Assembly (NCBI GenBank): GCA_000964245.1
Contig: LANB01000001.1
Span: forward strand, 1,888,392-1,952,391
From: Cellvibrionaceae bacterium 1162T.S.0a.05
GTDB lineage: Bacteria; Pseudomonadota; Gammaproteobacteria; Pseudomonadales; Cellvibrionaceae
Reading direction: 5' to 3'
DNA: 64,000 nt
Shown here: positions 1 through 8,473 of the stretch, in pieces
How the letters are laid out: each line of letters begins with the position of its first letter
Numbering within the stretch: the first letter of the stretch is position 1
The notes under the pieces: model-generated
What the model was told of the DNA's origin: nothing
Database searches by the model: none
What the model saw: only the letters and a program-made list of their open reading frames with translations
Position numbers and translations under genes: made by a program

Positions 1-492
1 CTCATACAGCAAATCAAAAATAAACCGGATTCCCGCCGCCTCATCCTCTCCGCTTGGAATCCTGCATTGTTGCCTGACGAAAGCATTTCGCCTCAGGAAA
101 ATGTTAAAAAAGGTCTAATGGCCCTGCCACCCTGTCATACCCTGTTTCAGTTCTATGTCGCTGACGGTAAGTTGAGCTGCCAGCTCTACCAGCGCAGTGC
201 CGATATCTTTCTGGGCGTGCCCTTTAATATCGCCTCCTACGCGCTGTTGACGATGATGGTTGCCCAGGTGTGCGGCCTTGAGCCTGGCGATTTTGTTCAC
301 ACCTTCGGCGATGCACACCTCTATCTCAACCACCTCGAACAAGTTGAAGAACAACTCAGCCGCGACCCACTGCCGTTGCCGGAAATGTGGATCAACCCGG
401 AAGTCAAAGATATCTTCGCGTTCAAATTTGAGGATTTTGAGCTGCGCAATTATCAGGCGCACCCACATATCCCCGCGCCAATTTCAGTGTAA
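1..492 (+). CDS. thyA: Thymidylate synthase, C-terminal part (5' end outside window)
   Basis: The reading frame is open from the first base, so the gene is cut by the window edge; 163 codons remain. Thymidylate synthase methylates dUMP to dTMP using methylene-tetrahydrofolate in the cytoplasm. The catalytic cysteine lies in ALPPCH (TGT at 133-135). It is followed by the family blocks [32 protein letters not shown] and HLYLNHLEQ. Between SAWNP and MALPPCH there are about 13 residues more than in E. coli ThyA (from memory), a variable loop. folA follows 36 bp downstream, the usual thyA-folA pairing: ThyA produces dihydrofolate and FolA reduces it. Confidence 0.97.
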   Translation, partial: LIQQIKNKPDSRRLILSAWNPALLPDESISPQENVKKGLMALPPCHTLFQFYVADGKLSCQLYQRSADIFLGVPFNIASYALLTMMVAQVCGLEPGDFVHTFGDAHLYLNHLEQVEEQLSRDPLPLPEMWINPEVKDIFAFKFEDFELRNYQAHPHIPAPISV

Positions 493-528
493 GCAACGCA
501 GCGTTCTCAATAACAAGCGGAAGCAAAG

Positions 529-1044
529 ATGATAAAAAAATCGGCCATTGTCGCCTACGCGCAAAACCGTACGATTGGTAACAACAACACGTTACCCTGG
601 CATCTCCCCGAAGACCTTAAACACTTCAAAACACACACTATGGGCAAACCCCTTATCATGGGTCGTCTCACCTTTGACTCCCTGGGCAAGCCCCTTCCCG
701 GTCGCCCCCATATTGTCATCACTCGTCAGCCCCATTGGTCATATCCCGGTGTGCATACCGCTCACAGCCTCGAGCAGGCCTTTGAAATTGCTGAAGGTTT
801 GGCTGAGGCAGAAGCCGTGGATGAAATTATGGTGATTGGCGGAGCCAAAATCTATCACCAAGCCTTGCCCCTGCTGGATGTACTGTATGCGACCGAAATT
901 CAGTCTGAAGTCGATGGCGATGCCTGGTTTCCCGAACTTGAAAAAGAACAATGGCGGGAGCAGGCGCGCTCGGGGCCCTATAAAAGCGAAAAAGGGGGGC
1001 TCGGCTACGCGTTCGTCATATATGAGCGGCAGAAACCTGTCTAA
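529..1044 (+). CDS. folA: Dihydrofolate reductase
   Basis: A 171-residue protein of normal length for chromosomal DHFR, which reduces dihydrofolate to tetrahydrofolate with NADPH. The N-terminal block IVAYAQNRTIG is followed by LPWHLPEDLKHFK, which carries the substrate-binding tryptophan and acidic residue. Next come the NADPH-binding segments IMGRLTFDSLGKPLPGR and VIGGAKIYHQALP. The ATG start follows a modest GGAAG-type ribosome site. It is probably co-transcribed with thyA; the next gene starts 330 bp downstream. Confidence 0.97.
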   Translation: MIKKSAIVAYAQNRTIGNNNTLPWHLPEDLKHFKTHTMGKPLIMGRLTFDSLGKPLPGRPHIVITRQPHWSYPGVHTAHSLEQAFEIAEGLAEAEAVDEIMVIGGAKIYHQALPLLDVLYATEIQSEVDGDAWFPELEKEQWREQARSGPYKSEKGGLGYAFVIYERQKPV

Positions 1045-1225
1045 GTGCTAGACTTTTTGTCACCTTAGTTGCAGCAATGGGTCACACGTGAGGAATCACT
1101 TTTGGTGCCAAGGGCAAATTGTGAACTCGTGTTACCCATGTGTTACCGCTTTGTGGTAGCGAGCTGGCAAAGTGTTACTTTTGGTTATCTTTGCTTGCTC
1201 TAATAAAGAGCATCGACTTTTGTAA

Positions 1226-1331
1226 TTGAATGTTGTTTGAGGGTCTTATTAAAATGCGCAACTCTGGAGCGGTTGCCCACATCCAAGACTCTAATATTAA
1301 TTCGCTGGGTAGTTAGCCTGCTGTGGCTAAC
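1226..1331 (+). promoter_or_regulatory. Candidate promoter and leader hairpin before the TonB2-type operon
   Basis: The 330 bp between folA and the DUF3450 gene contain no plausible gene. A weak sigma-70-like pair is TTGAAT (1226-1231) and TAAAAT (1250-1255), 18 bp apart. A perfect 7-bp hairpin GTTAGCC/GGCTAAC with a 6-nt loop lies at 1312-1331, about 45 bp before the start codon. I saw no clear Fur box. The promoter call is tentative. Confidence 0.35.
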
Positions 1332-1374
1332 CCGGTCTTAACTTTTACACTTTAGCACCCGAGTTGGGGGAAAT

Positions 1375-2163
1375 ATGAAGATGCAGCGACTCAGTTCTGC
1401 GGCTCTGTCTGCAGTCCTTATTGCCGGCGCACTATTTGGAAGTGCAGTCCAGGCGCAAGATCAAACTCTGAACCAAATCCTGCAAGTTGGCAAAACCAAA
1501 ACTGCAGCGGGACAGGAATCTCAAAAACGAATTGAAAAGTTACAGTCAGAAACCAATGACTTGCTTGGTCAGTTCAAGGTGGTTAACAAAGAGATCGAAG
1601 GTTTGCGGGTTTATAACGCGCAGCTGGAACGTCAACTCGAAAACCAACGCAAAGTTATTTCCGAGCTGGAAGAATCTATCGATAACGTGACTGTTATTGA
1701 ACGTCAAATCCAGCCATTGATTCTTAAAATGCTCGATGGTCTCGAGCAGTTTGTTGAACTGGATATGCCTTTCTATGTTGAAGAGCGCAACGAGCGTATT
1801 GCCGACTTACGGGCAAACCAGGATCGTGCGGATATCACTGTTGCTGAGAAATTCCGCCAGGTTCTTGAGGCATACAGCATTGAAGCGGAATACGGCCGCA
1901 GCTTGTTTACTTACACCCAGACATTGCCAGTGGGTGGTCAGGATCGTCAGGTAAACATTCTCGGTGTCGGCCGTGTGGCTTTGATGTATCAAACAACTGA
2001 TTTGAAATACACCGGCGCTTGGGATCAATCCCAGCGCGCATGGGTTGAACTGCCAGCCGGTCAATACCGATCTGCAGTTCAGAAGGGGATTAAAATTGCC
2101 AAGAAACAAGCGACATACGACATTATGAGCTTGCCAGTTCTGGCTCCGGAGGCTGCACAATGA
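1375..2163 (+). CDS. DUF3450 periplasmic protein of the TonB2-type cluster
   Basis: A 262-residue protein with a clear signal peptide ending near VQAQ. A long coiled coil follows, about residues 35-110 (repeated K, E, Q and L heptads), then a conserved C-terminal domain (PLILKMLDGLEQFVELDMPF, VGRVALMYQTTD). This matches DUF3450, which heads TonB2-type operons in Vibrio and relatives; its biochemical role is not established. The ATG has a strong GGGGGAAA ribosome site. It overlaps the next gene by 4 bp (ATGA), so translation is coupled. It probably acts in the periplasm with the proton channel complex (inference). Confidence 0.88.
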   Translation: MKMQRLSSAALSAVLIAGALFGSAVQAQDQTLNQILQVGKTKTAAGQESQKRIEKLQSETNDLLGQFKVVNKEIEGLRVYNAQLERQLENQRKVISELEESIDNVTVIERQIQPLILKMLDGLEQFVELDMPFYVEERNERIADLRANQDRADITVAEKFRQVLEAYSIEAEYGRSLFTYTQTLPVGGQDRQVNILGVGRVALMYQTTDLKYTGAWDQSQRAWVELPAGQYRSAVQKGIKIAKKQATYDIMSLPVLAPEAAQ

Positions 2164-3524
2164 AAATAAGTACCAAGATCTTCACCCTAATTGCGGCGGG
2201 TATGCTGAGCGTTTCAGTCAGTGCCCAGTCTGATAAGGCCGCCAACCTGGATGAGCTCTTGCGCATGATGCAGCAAGGTAAGGTTTCTGAATCCAAAGAG
2301 CACCGTGAGCGTGAAGCACGCTTCCGTCAAAACAAGGCCAATCAGGCTGCGGAATTGCGTCGCGCCGAACAAACTAAAGCGGCTGAAGAAGCACGCTCCG
2401 CGCGTTTGGAAGCACAATACGAAGAGCAGGAAGTTCAGGTTAAGGCCAAGCGTCAACAACTTGAAGAGCGCCTGGGTTCCTTGAAGGAACTCTTTGGTCA
2501 CCTGACTTCAACGGCCGGTGATTTACGTTCCAACATTGATGCGTCTATCGTCAGTGCACAATTACCGAACCGTTCAGAATTCCTCGATGAACTCATCGAC
2601 AAAATGAACTCTGAAACCAAGCTTCCAACCATCGCAGAAATTGAAAGACTGTGGTACGAGCTGCAGCGTGAAACGGTTGAAAGCGGCCGTGTGACCAAGT
2701 TCACCGCGGATGTTGCTGACCCAACAGGTAACACCTCAACGCGTGAAGTGGTGCGTATTGGTAACTACAACCTCGTCTCTGAAGGCAAATACCTCAGCTA
2801 CGACGACGGCAATCTGACTGAGTTGGCGCGCCAGCCAGAAGGTAAGCACACCTCCGGCGCCGCTGCCTTGCAAAATGCCAGCATTGGCTTTACGCAAGTG
2901 GGTATCGACCCAACCGGTCCTGCTGGTGGCACCCTCCTGAAAGCCCTGATCAACCTGCCTGGCTTGCAAGAGCGTATCGAGCAAGGTGGTATCGTTGGTA
3001 AAGTCATTATCGGAGTGGGTATTGTCGGTGTCTTGATTGCGATCTGGCGCTTCTTCGTGCTCGCCGGTATCGGTGGCAAGATTCGCCGTCAGCTGAAAGC
3101 CAACAACGCGAATCCAAACAACCCATTGGGCCGCATCCTGAAAGTGGCAGAAGACAACCCCGGTATCGATGGCGAGTCTCTGGAACTGAAATTGGAAGAA
3201 GCGATTCTCAAAGAGCGCCCCAATATTGAGAACTACTTGCAGCTCATCAAGATCATTTCCATGGTCGCGCCGCTGCTCGGTCTCCTCGGTACCGTTGTCG
3301 GTATGATCATTACCTTCCAGGCCATCACCGTGTTTGGTGCGGGCGATCCGAAGGCCATGGCGGGCGGTATCTCTGGTGCGCTTGTGACCACGGTACTCGG
3401 TCTCTGTGTGGCGATTCCTACTGTACTTCTGCACACTTTGTTGAACAGCAAAGCCAAATCTGTTGTCCATATTCTTGAAGAACAGAGTGCTGGACTGATC
3501 GCTGAAAAAGCAGAGCGTAAGTAA
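2160..3524 (+). CDS. ttpC: TtpC-type large MotA/TolQ/ExbB proton channel family protein
   Basis: At 454 residues it is far longer than a normal ExbB. The sequence shows a signal peptide (ending near VSAQS), a charged periplasmic coiled coil (about 30-110), a periplasmic domain, then a membrane segment near 285-305. The C-terminal MotA/TolQ/ExbB region (about 360-445) has APLLGLLGTVVGMIITF and GGISGALVTTVLGL. This architecture is that of TtpC, an accessory protein known to be needed for TonB2-dependent transport in Vibrio. It sits between the DUF3450 gene and a standard exbB, exactly as in that system. Start overlaps the upstream stop. Confidence 0.9.
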   Translation: MKISTKIFTLIAAGMLSVSVSAQSDKAANLDELLRMMQQGKVSESKEHREREARFRQNKANQAAELRRAEQTKAAEEARSARLEAQYEEQEVQVKAKRQQLEERLGSLKELFGHLTSTAGDLRSNIDASIVSAQLPNRSEFLDELIDKMNSETKLPTIAEIERLWYELQRETVESGRVTKFTADVADPTGNTSTREVVRIGNYNLVSEGKYLSYDDGNLTELARQPEGKHTSGAAALQNASIGFTQVGIDPTGPAGGTLLKALINLPGLQERIEQGGIVGKVIIGVGIVGVLIAIWRFFVLAGIGGKIRRQLKANNANPNNPLGRILKVAEDNPGIDGESLELKLEEAILKERPNIENYLQLIKIISMVAPLLGLLGTVVGMIITFQAITVFGAGDPKAMAGGISGALVTTVLGLCVAIPTVLLHTLLNSKAKSVVHILEEQSAGLIAEKAERK

Positions 3525-3536
3525 GGAGATAAAGGA

Positions 3537-4064
3537 ATGCTGGTAATAACAGAAGCATTGGGTGGTGTGCTCGAATTCATCGCGAAAGGCGGGCCCATCC
3601 TGTTATTTATCGCCGGCCTCACCTTTATCATGTGGACCCTGATTTTCGAGCGCATCTGGTTCTACAAAGGTGCGCTGAACAAGATGGTAAGTGGTACCCT
3701 GGATGCCTGGGAAGCGCGTGCTGAGCGCAAGTCCTGGAATGCCAGACAAATACGCTTTGCCATGATTTCTCGCGTAAGCGAACGCATCAACCAGAACCTT
3801 GACCTTCTTGGTACCTGTGTTGCCCTTTGTCCATTACTTGGACTCTTGGGAACGGTATACGGAATGATCGAGGTGTTTGGGACTCTGGCCGCAACCGGCG
3901 GGGGCGATGCCAAGGCGCTTGCGGCGGGTGTATCCAAAGCCACAATTCCCACTATGGCGGGAATGGTTGCAGCGCTTTCCGGCGTATTTGGCAGCACACT
4001 CGTAAACAGAACTGCTCAACGCGAAAATCAGTTGTTAGAAGATCATCTGACGATGGACCACTAA
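3537..4064 (+). CDS. exbB: ExbB-type proton channel subunit
   Basis: A 175-residue inner-membrane protein of the MotA/TolQ/ExbB family in its short form. One membrane segment lies near residues 17-37 (PILLFIAGLTFIMWTLIF). The conserved channel block PLLGLLGTVYGMIEVF plus AAGVSKATIPTMAGMVAALSGVFG forms the last two helices. Together with ExbD it harvests the proton motive force and energises TonB. It has a good AAGGAGATAAAGG ribosome site 12 bp after ttpC. Its order between ttpC and exbD supports the assignment as the ExbB2-like subunit rather than TolQ. Confidence 0.93.
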   Translation: MLVITEALGGVLEFIAKGGPILLFIAGLTFIMWTLIFERIWFYKGALNKMVSGTLDAWEARAERKSWNARQIRFAMISRVSERINQNLDLLGTCVALCPLLGLLGTVYGMIEVFGTLAATGGGDAKALAAGVSKATIPTMAGMVAALSGVFGSTLVNRTAQRENQLLEDHLTMDH

Positions 4065-4107
4065 GGTGAACCGTCTGTAATTAGATAGTTAATTTAAGAG
4101 ATAAACC

Positions 4108-4509
4108 ATGGCAAGAAGAAGCGCTAATGCGGAAGAAGAAGCCGGAGCCATCGACCTGACTCCGATGCTCGACGTGGTTTTCATTATGTTGATTTTCTTC
4201 ATTGTTACGGCCACTTTTATTAAAGAGCCGGGCATTGAAGTGAATCGACCTGATGCGAATACAGCCACGCCCGACAAAGCCAACATTCTTGTGGCAGTCA
4301 ACTCTAAAAATGAGATCTGGATTAACAAGGCCAAGTTCGACGAGCGCCAGGTTAAGAAACAAATCCAGTTGTTACGAGCTGAAAATCCCAAGAGTGGTGT
4401 GGTTATTCAGGCGGATAGCGGAGCCAATATCAAAACCCTCACGCAAGTTGCACAAGCCGCACGTGAGTTAGGTATTGAGAAAGTCGCCATTGCAGCGGAG
4501 GAGGGGTAA
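4108..4509 (+). CDS. exbD: ExbD-type proton channel subunit
   Basis: 133 residues, the usual length. The single N-terminal membrane helix contains the essential proton-translocating aspartate in TPMLDVVFIMLIFF (Asp22, matching Asp25 of E. coli ExbD). A periplasmic domain follows. It forms the ion channel with ExbB and couples proton flow to TonB. The tonB gene follows after 2 bp, and the 3' end (GGAGGAGG) of this gene doubles as the ribosome site of tonB. Confidence 0.95.
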   Translation: MARRSANAEEEAGAIDLTPMLDVVFIMLIFFIVTATFIKEPGIEVNRPDANTATPDKANILVAVNSKNEIWINKAKFDERQVKKQIQLLRAENPKSGVVIQADSGANIKTLTQVAQAARELGIEKVAIAAEEG

Positions 4510-4511
4510 TT

Positions 4512-5114
4512 ATGTCTATCGGACGTTTTATATCTGCCCTGGTTCCTGCGCTGTTTGTGACAGGTGGCCTGTTGTCCCTTATGCACATTTTGATTTTGAC
4601 GAACATGACAGAGCCGAAAGAGGAAGATGAATTTACTCTGCCGGAAATTGTGATGCCCGATCGTCAAATTGAAACCAAATACGATACGTCGAAACCTGAT
4701 AAGCCCGACGAGCCCGAGGAGCCGCCACCCGAGCTGCCCGAGCCTGAGTTTGAAAGCCCGGATCTCAACAATGAGATCGCGATTTCACCCAATATCGATA
4801 CCCGTGCAAACATCGGTGGTATCGGTGGCTTTTCGTCAGACGGGGAATTCCTGCCTATCGTGAAGGTGCAGGCGAAATACCCCAGTCGTGCGCTTTCCCG
4901 CGGCATCGAAGGCTACTGTACAGTTGAATACACTGTGACGAAAACAGGTGAAACCCGTGATATCTCCGTTGTGGATTGTCCGGAATCTGTTTTTGCACGT
5001 GCATCAATTCGTGCAGCCGAGAAGTTTAAGTACAAGCCACGTGTTGTTGATGGCGAACCCATCGAAGTGCCACGCGTGCAAAACCGTTTCATCTTTGAGA
5101 TGGCGAAGGAGTAA
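4512..5114 (+). CDS. tonB: TonB-family energy transducer (TonB2-like, short)
   Basis: A 200-residue protein with an N-terminal membrane anchor (about 8-30), a short proline and acid-rich spacer (DKPDEPEEPPPELPEPEFESP), and a C-terminal TonB domain from about residue 115. That domain has YPSRALSRGIEGYCTVEYTV and ends in RFIFEMAKE. The spacer is much shorter than in E. coli TonB, as is usual for TonB2. It would span the periplasm and drive substrate-loaded outer membrane receptors. No receptor gene lies nearby, so its substrates cannot be told from the window. Confidence 0.95.
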   Translation: MSIGRFISALVPALFVTGGLLSLMHILILTNMTEPKEEDEFTLPEIVMPDRQIETKYDTSKPDKPDEPEEPPPELPEPEFESPDLNNEIAISPNIDTRANIGGIGGFSSDGEFLPIVKVQAKYPSRALSRGIEGYCTVEYTVTKTGETRDISVVDCPESVFARASIRAAEKFKYKPRVVDGEPIEVPRVQNRFIFEMAKE

Positions 5115-5116
5115 CT

Positions 5117-6460
5117 ATGTTGAACTTGCTAAAAAATACCAAACTGGTTTCTGCAGTTCTGACTTCCTCGTTGTTGGTCTTGTCTGCAGCACAAACCCAG
5201 GCGCAAAAACGTCCGGAGTGTGATTCCAGTCAGCCGCGCCGTACCCCGGCGATGAGTGAAAAGGTCTATAAGGAATTGGGTAAGGCCGCTGAGTTTGCTT
5301 CGCCTGAAGCTGAAGAGGGTAAGCCTGCCCCGGAACCGGATTTCGCCAGCGCCTTGAAAATTCTTCAAGCGGTTGAACGCAAGTGTGAGGGCGATTCGTG
5401 TAATAAGTACGAGAAGGCTTCCATTTACAACTACTTTGGCTGGGTGTACTACGCGACGGAAGATATTAATAATTCCATCAAGTATTACTCCATGTTGGTG
5501 AAGCAGGCTCCGGAAATTCCTCACGGCCTTGAACTGCAAACCTTGTCCACTTTGGCTAAGTTGAATTTGCAGGAAGAGCGCTACAACGATTCCTTGAAGT
5601 ACATCAATATGTGGATGGAAGCGTCCTGTAAGGAAGATGCTGAAATGTTTCAGCTACGATCCAACATTCATTACTTCCGCAACGACAAGGTCAATGCACT
5701 CAAGGACATCACCAAGGCAGTCAGCATGGAAGAAGCTGCGGGCAAAGTGCCTAAAGAAGCCTGGTGGACCTTGCAGAAAGCCCTGTTGCTGGATAAGGAA
5801 GATTACCGCGCATCACTGCCTATTCTGGTGAAGCTGGTTCGTCATTATCCGAAAATTGCTGCATGGGATCAGTTGGCCAGCATTTACGGCATACTCGAAC
5901 AGGAAGAGAATCAACGCTCTGCCTTGGATGCCTTGTATGCGATGGATGGATTTACCAAGGAAAATCAATTCGTGAACTTGGCGTATCTTTACCTCGGTGC
6001 TGATTATCCATGGAAAGCGGCCAAGCTGCTTCAGGAAGGTCTCGACAAGAAAATCGTAAAAGAGAGCTCACAAAATTTACGGACTCTTGCACAAGCCTAT
6101 GCGGCAGCGCAAGAAATTGACAAGTCGATTCCGGTAATGGAAAAAGCCGCTGCAAGTGCTGACAACGGCGACCTTTACGGTCAGTTGGTTGCTTTGTACT
6201 TGAACAAGGATAATTTCGATAAAGCAATTTCTTCCGGAAACAAGGCGATTGAAAAGAAAAACCTGCGTCGCCCCGGTGAAGTTCACTTGAATATGGGTAT
6301 CGCATATTTCGAACAGAAAAAGTTTGAATCTGCGGTGAAAGCATTCAAGAAAGCGAAAGAATACGATTCTACTGCGCGTCTTGCTGCGAACTGGCAGCGT
6401 CATGCGGAAAGCGAGTGGGATCGTGAACGACGCTTGGCCGAAGCGATGGGGAATACCTGA
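5117..6460 (+). CDS. Periplasmic TPR protein, last gene of the TonB2-type operon
   Basis: A 447-residue protein with a signal peptide (cleavage near TQAQ) and many helical repeats of the tetratricopeptide type. Clear examples are ASIYNYFGWVYYATEDINNSIKYY-like and HLNMGIAYFEQKKFESAVKAF-like units. It follows tonB by 2 bp with a good ribosome site (GGCGAAGGAG). A TPR protein closes TonB2 clusters in Vibrio as well; its role there is thought to be scaffolding or assembly in the periplasm. A strong terminator about 45 bp downstream marks the operon end. Confidence 0.88.
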   Translation: MLNLLKNTKLVSAVLTSSLLVLSAAQTQAQKRPECDSSQPRRTPAMSEKVYKELGKAAEFASPEAEEGKPAPEPDFASALKILQAVERKCEGDSCNKYEKASIYNYFGWVYYATEDINNSIKYYSMLVKQAPEIPHGLELQTLSTLAKLNLQEERYNDSLKYINMWMEASCKEDAEMFQLRSNIHYFRNDKVNALKDITKAVSMEEAAGKVPKEAWWTLQKALLLDKEDYRASLPILVKLVRHYPKIAAWDQLASIYGILEQEENQRSALDALYAMDGFTKENQFVNLAYLYLGADYPWKAAKLLQEGLDKKIVKESSQNLRTLAQAYAAAQEIDKSIPVMEKAAASADNGDLYGQLVALYLNKDNFDKAISSGNKAIEKKNLRRPGEVHLNMGIAYFEQKKFESAVKAFKKAKEYDSTARLAANWQRHAESEWDRERRLAEAMGNT

Positions 6461-6503
6461 TTCGCATGTCGCTTTCAAGATAAGCTTGCACAACAGGCAT
6501 AAT

Positions 6504-6530
6504 AAAAAGGGCTCTTTCGAGCCCTTTTTT
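6504..6530 (+). terminator. Rho-independent terminator (bidirectional)
   Basis: Stem GGGCTC/GAGCCC with loop TTTC (6509-6524), preceded by five A and followed by six T. The flanking A and T runs let it work on both strands, which suits its place between the convergent TPR gene and ilvD. Confidence 0.93.
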
Positions 6531-6553
6531 GTTGTTAAGGTTTTTGCCGCGAT

Positions 6554-8392
6554 TTAGTCTTCTAGCCTGGCGGTATCGCGCACCGCTCCCTTGTCTGCAC
6601 TGGTTGCCAATAGTGCGTAGGCTTTAAGCGCAGTGGACACCTTGCGCTGCCGGGGTTTTACGGGCTGCCACCCCTGTTTATCCTGCTCGGCTCTGCGCGC
6701 CGCCAATTCTTCTTCGCTGAGCAAAACGTCGATGCTGCGATTCGGAATATCAATACGAATCCGGTCGCCATTGCGCACCAAACCAATCGCTCCTCCTGCT
6801 GCTGCTTCAGGCGATACGTGGCCTATTGAGAGACCGGAAGTCCCGCCGGAGAACCGGCCATCTGTTAAGAGTGCACAGGACTTGCCGAGGCCTTTGGATT
6901 TTAAATAAGACGTGGGGTAAAGCATTTCCTGCATGCCGGGGCCACCTTTCGGACCTTCGTAACGCACAATCACCACAGAACCTTCGCTAACCTTATCGTC
7001 GAGAATATGTTGAACCGCTTCATCCTGTGATTCGGTGATATGGGCCGGGCCTTCAAATACCAGAATGCTTTCGTCTACACCGGCGGTTTTTACAACACAG
7101 CCATCTTCGGCGATATTCCCAAAGAGCACTGCAAGGCCGCCCTCTTTGCTGTAAGCGAAATCAAGTGAGCGAATGCAACCGGCTTCTCTATCGCCATCCA
7201 GGCTTTTCCAGCGCGTGTCCTGACTGAATGCAGTTTGCGTTGGAATTCCGGCAGGACCGGCGCGATAAAATTCGGCTACATCGGCATTGCCACTCTGTTG
7301 AATATCCCACTCGGCAAGGGCTGCTTTAAGGTTAGCTGCGTGCACAGTATGGGCTTCGTCCTGTAACAGCCCGGCGCGTTGTAATTCACCGAGTATGCCC
7401 ATAATGCCGCCTGCGCGGTGAACATCTTCGATATGGTATTTCTGCGTATTGGGCGCGACTTTACAAAGCTGTGGAACAATGCGACTAAGTCGATCAATGT
7501 CTTGCAGCGTGAAATCCACTTCACCCTCAAGCGCAATGGCGAGAATATGCAAAATGGTGTTTGTGGAGCCGCCCATCGCAATGTCGAGAGCCATGGCATT
7601 TTCAAAAGCAGACTTGTTACAAATACTGCGAGGAAGCACCGAGGCGTCGTCTTGTTCGTAATAGCGTTTGGCGAGCCCAACGATGCTTTGTCCCGCTCTC
7701 AGGAAAAGCTGCTTGCGATCGGCATGGGTGGCAACCACTGTGCCATTGCCGGGCAAACTCAGCCCCAATGCCTCGGTCAAACAGTTCATGGAGTTGGCCG
7801 TAAACATGCCGGAGCAGGAACCGCAGGTTGGGCAGGCAGAACGCTCATATTCGGCGACCATTTCGTCGGACGCTGACGAATCCGCGGCGATAACCATGGC
7901 GTCGACAAGATCGAGACCATGATCAGCAAGTTTGGTTTTGCCTGCTTCCATCGGGCCACCCGAGACAAAAATCACAGGGATATTCAATCGCATGGCGGCC
8001 ATTAACATGCCGGGGGTGATCTTGTCGCAGTTGGAAATGCAGACCATAGCATCAGCGCAGTGCGCGTTTACCATGTACTCGACAGAGTCAGCGATGAGAT
8101 CGCGGCTAGGCAGGCTGTAGAGCATGCCGTCATGCCCCATGGCGATACCATCATCCACGGCAATCGTATTGAACTCCTTGGCTACGCCACCTGATGCTTC
8201 AATTTCGCGGGCAACCAATTGACCCATATCCTTCAAATGGACATGGCCAGGCACAAATTGCGTAAAGGAGTTAACGACCGCAATGATGGGCTTTTGAAAG
8301 TCGTCGTCTTTCATTCCGGTTGCACGCCAAAGTGCGCGAGCACCGGCCATGTTGCGTCCAGCGGTAGTCGTTCGGGATCGGTATTGCGGCAT
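6554..8392 (-). CDS. ilvD: Dihydroxy-acid dehydratase
   Basis: About 612 residues, the full family length. It dehydrates 2,3-dihydroxy-isovalerate and its homologue in valine, leucine and isoleucine synthesis and uses an iron-sulfur cluster. Cluster cysteines are visible in [10 protein letters not shown] and [19 protein letters not shown]. The C-terminal domain has [20 protein letters not shown]. An in-frame GTG lies 12 bp upstream (8404), but the ATG at 8392 gives MPQYRS, aligned with the E. coli start MPKYRS; neither has a strong ribosome site. The upstream neighbour is not a biosynthetic gene, so it is probably transcribed alone. Confidence 0.96.
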   Translation of the reverse strand: MPQYRSRTTTAGRNMAGARALWRATGMKDDDFQKPIIAVVNSFTQFVPGHVHLKDMGQLVAREIEASGGVAKEFNTIAVDDGIAMGHDGMLYSLPSRDLIADSVEYMVNAHCADAMVCISNCDKITPGMLMAAMRLNIPVIFVSGGPMEAGKTKLADHGLDLVDAMVIAADSSASDEMVAEYERSACPTCGSCSGMFTANSMNCLTEALGLSLPGNGTVVATHADRKQLFLRAGQSIVGLAKRYYEQDDASVLPRSICNKSAFENAMALDIAMGGSTNTILHILAIALEGEVDFTLQDIDRLSRIVPQLCKVAPNTQKYHIEDVHRAGGIMGILGELQRAGLLQDEAHTVHAANLKAALAEWDIQQSGNADVAEFYRAGPAGIPTQTAFSQDTRWKSLDGDREAGCIRSLDFAYSKEGGLAVLFGNIAEDGCVVKTAGVDESILVFEGPAHITESQDEAVQHILDDKVSEGSVVIVRYEGPKGGPGMQEMLYPTSYLKSKGLGKSCALLTDGRFSGGTSGLSIGHVSPEAAAGGAIGLVRNGDRIRIDIPNRSIDVLLSEEELAARRAEQDKQGWQPVKPRQRKVSTALKAYALLATSADKGAVRDTARLED

Positions 8393-8473
8393 AGGAGTAT
8401 TCACTGAATTTCAAGGAGGGCGAAGGATAACACAGCCAACCTCTCGTCTGAATGCGCAGTAAAAGGAAATTGG

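Noticed and set aside
2736-3470. 244-codon ORF antisense to ttpC
   Set aside because: Mirror frame of a well-supported gene, rich in His, Asp and Thr as typical for shadow frames.
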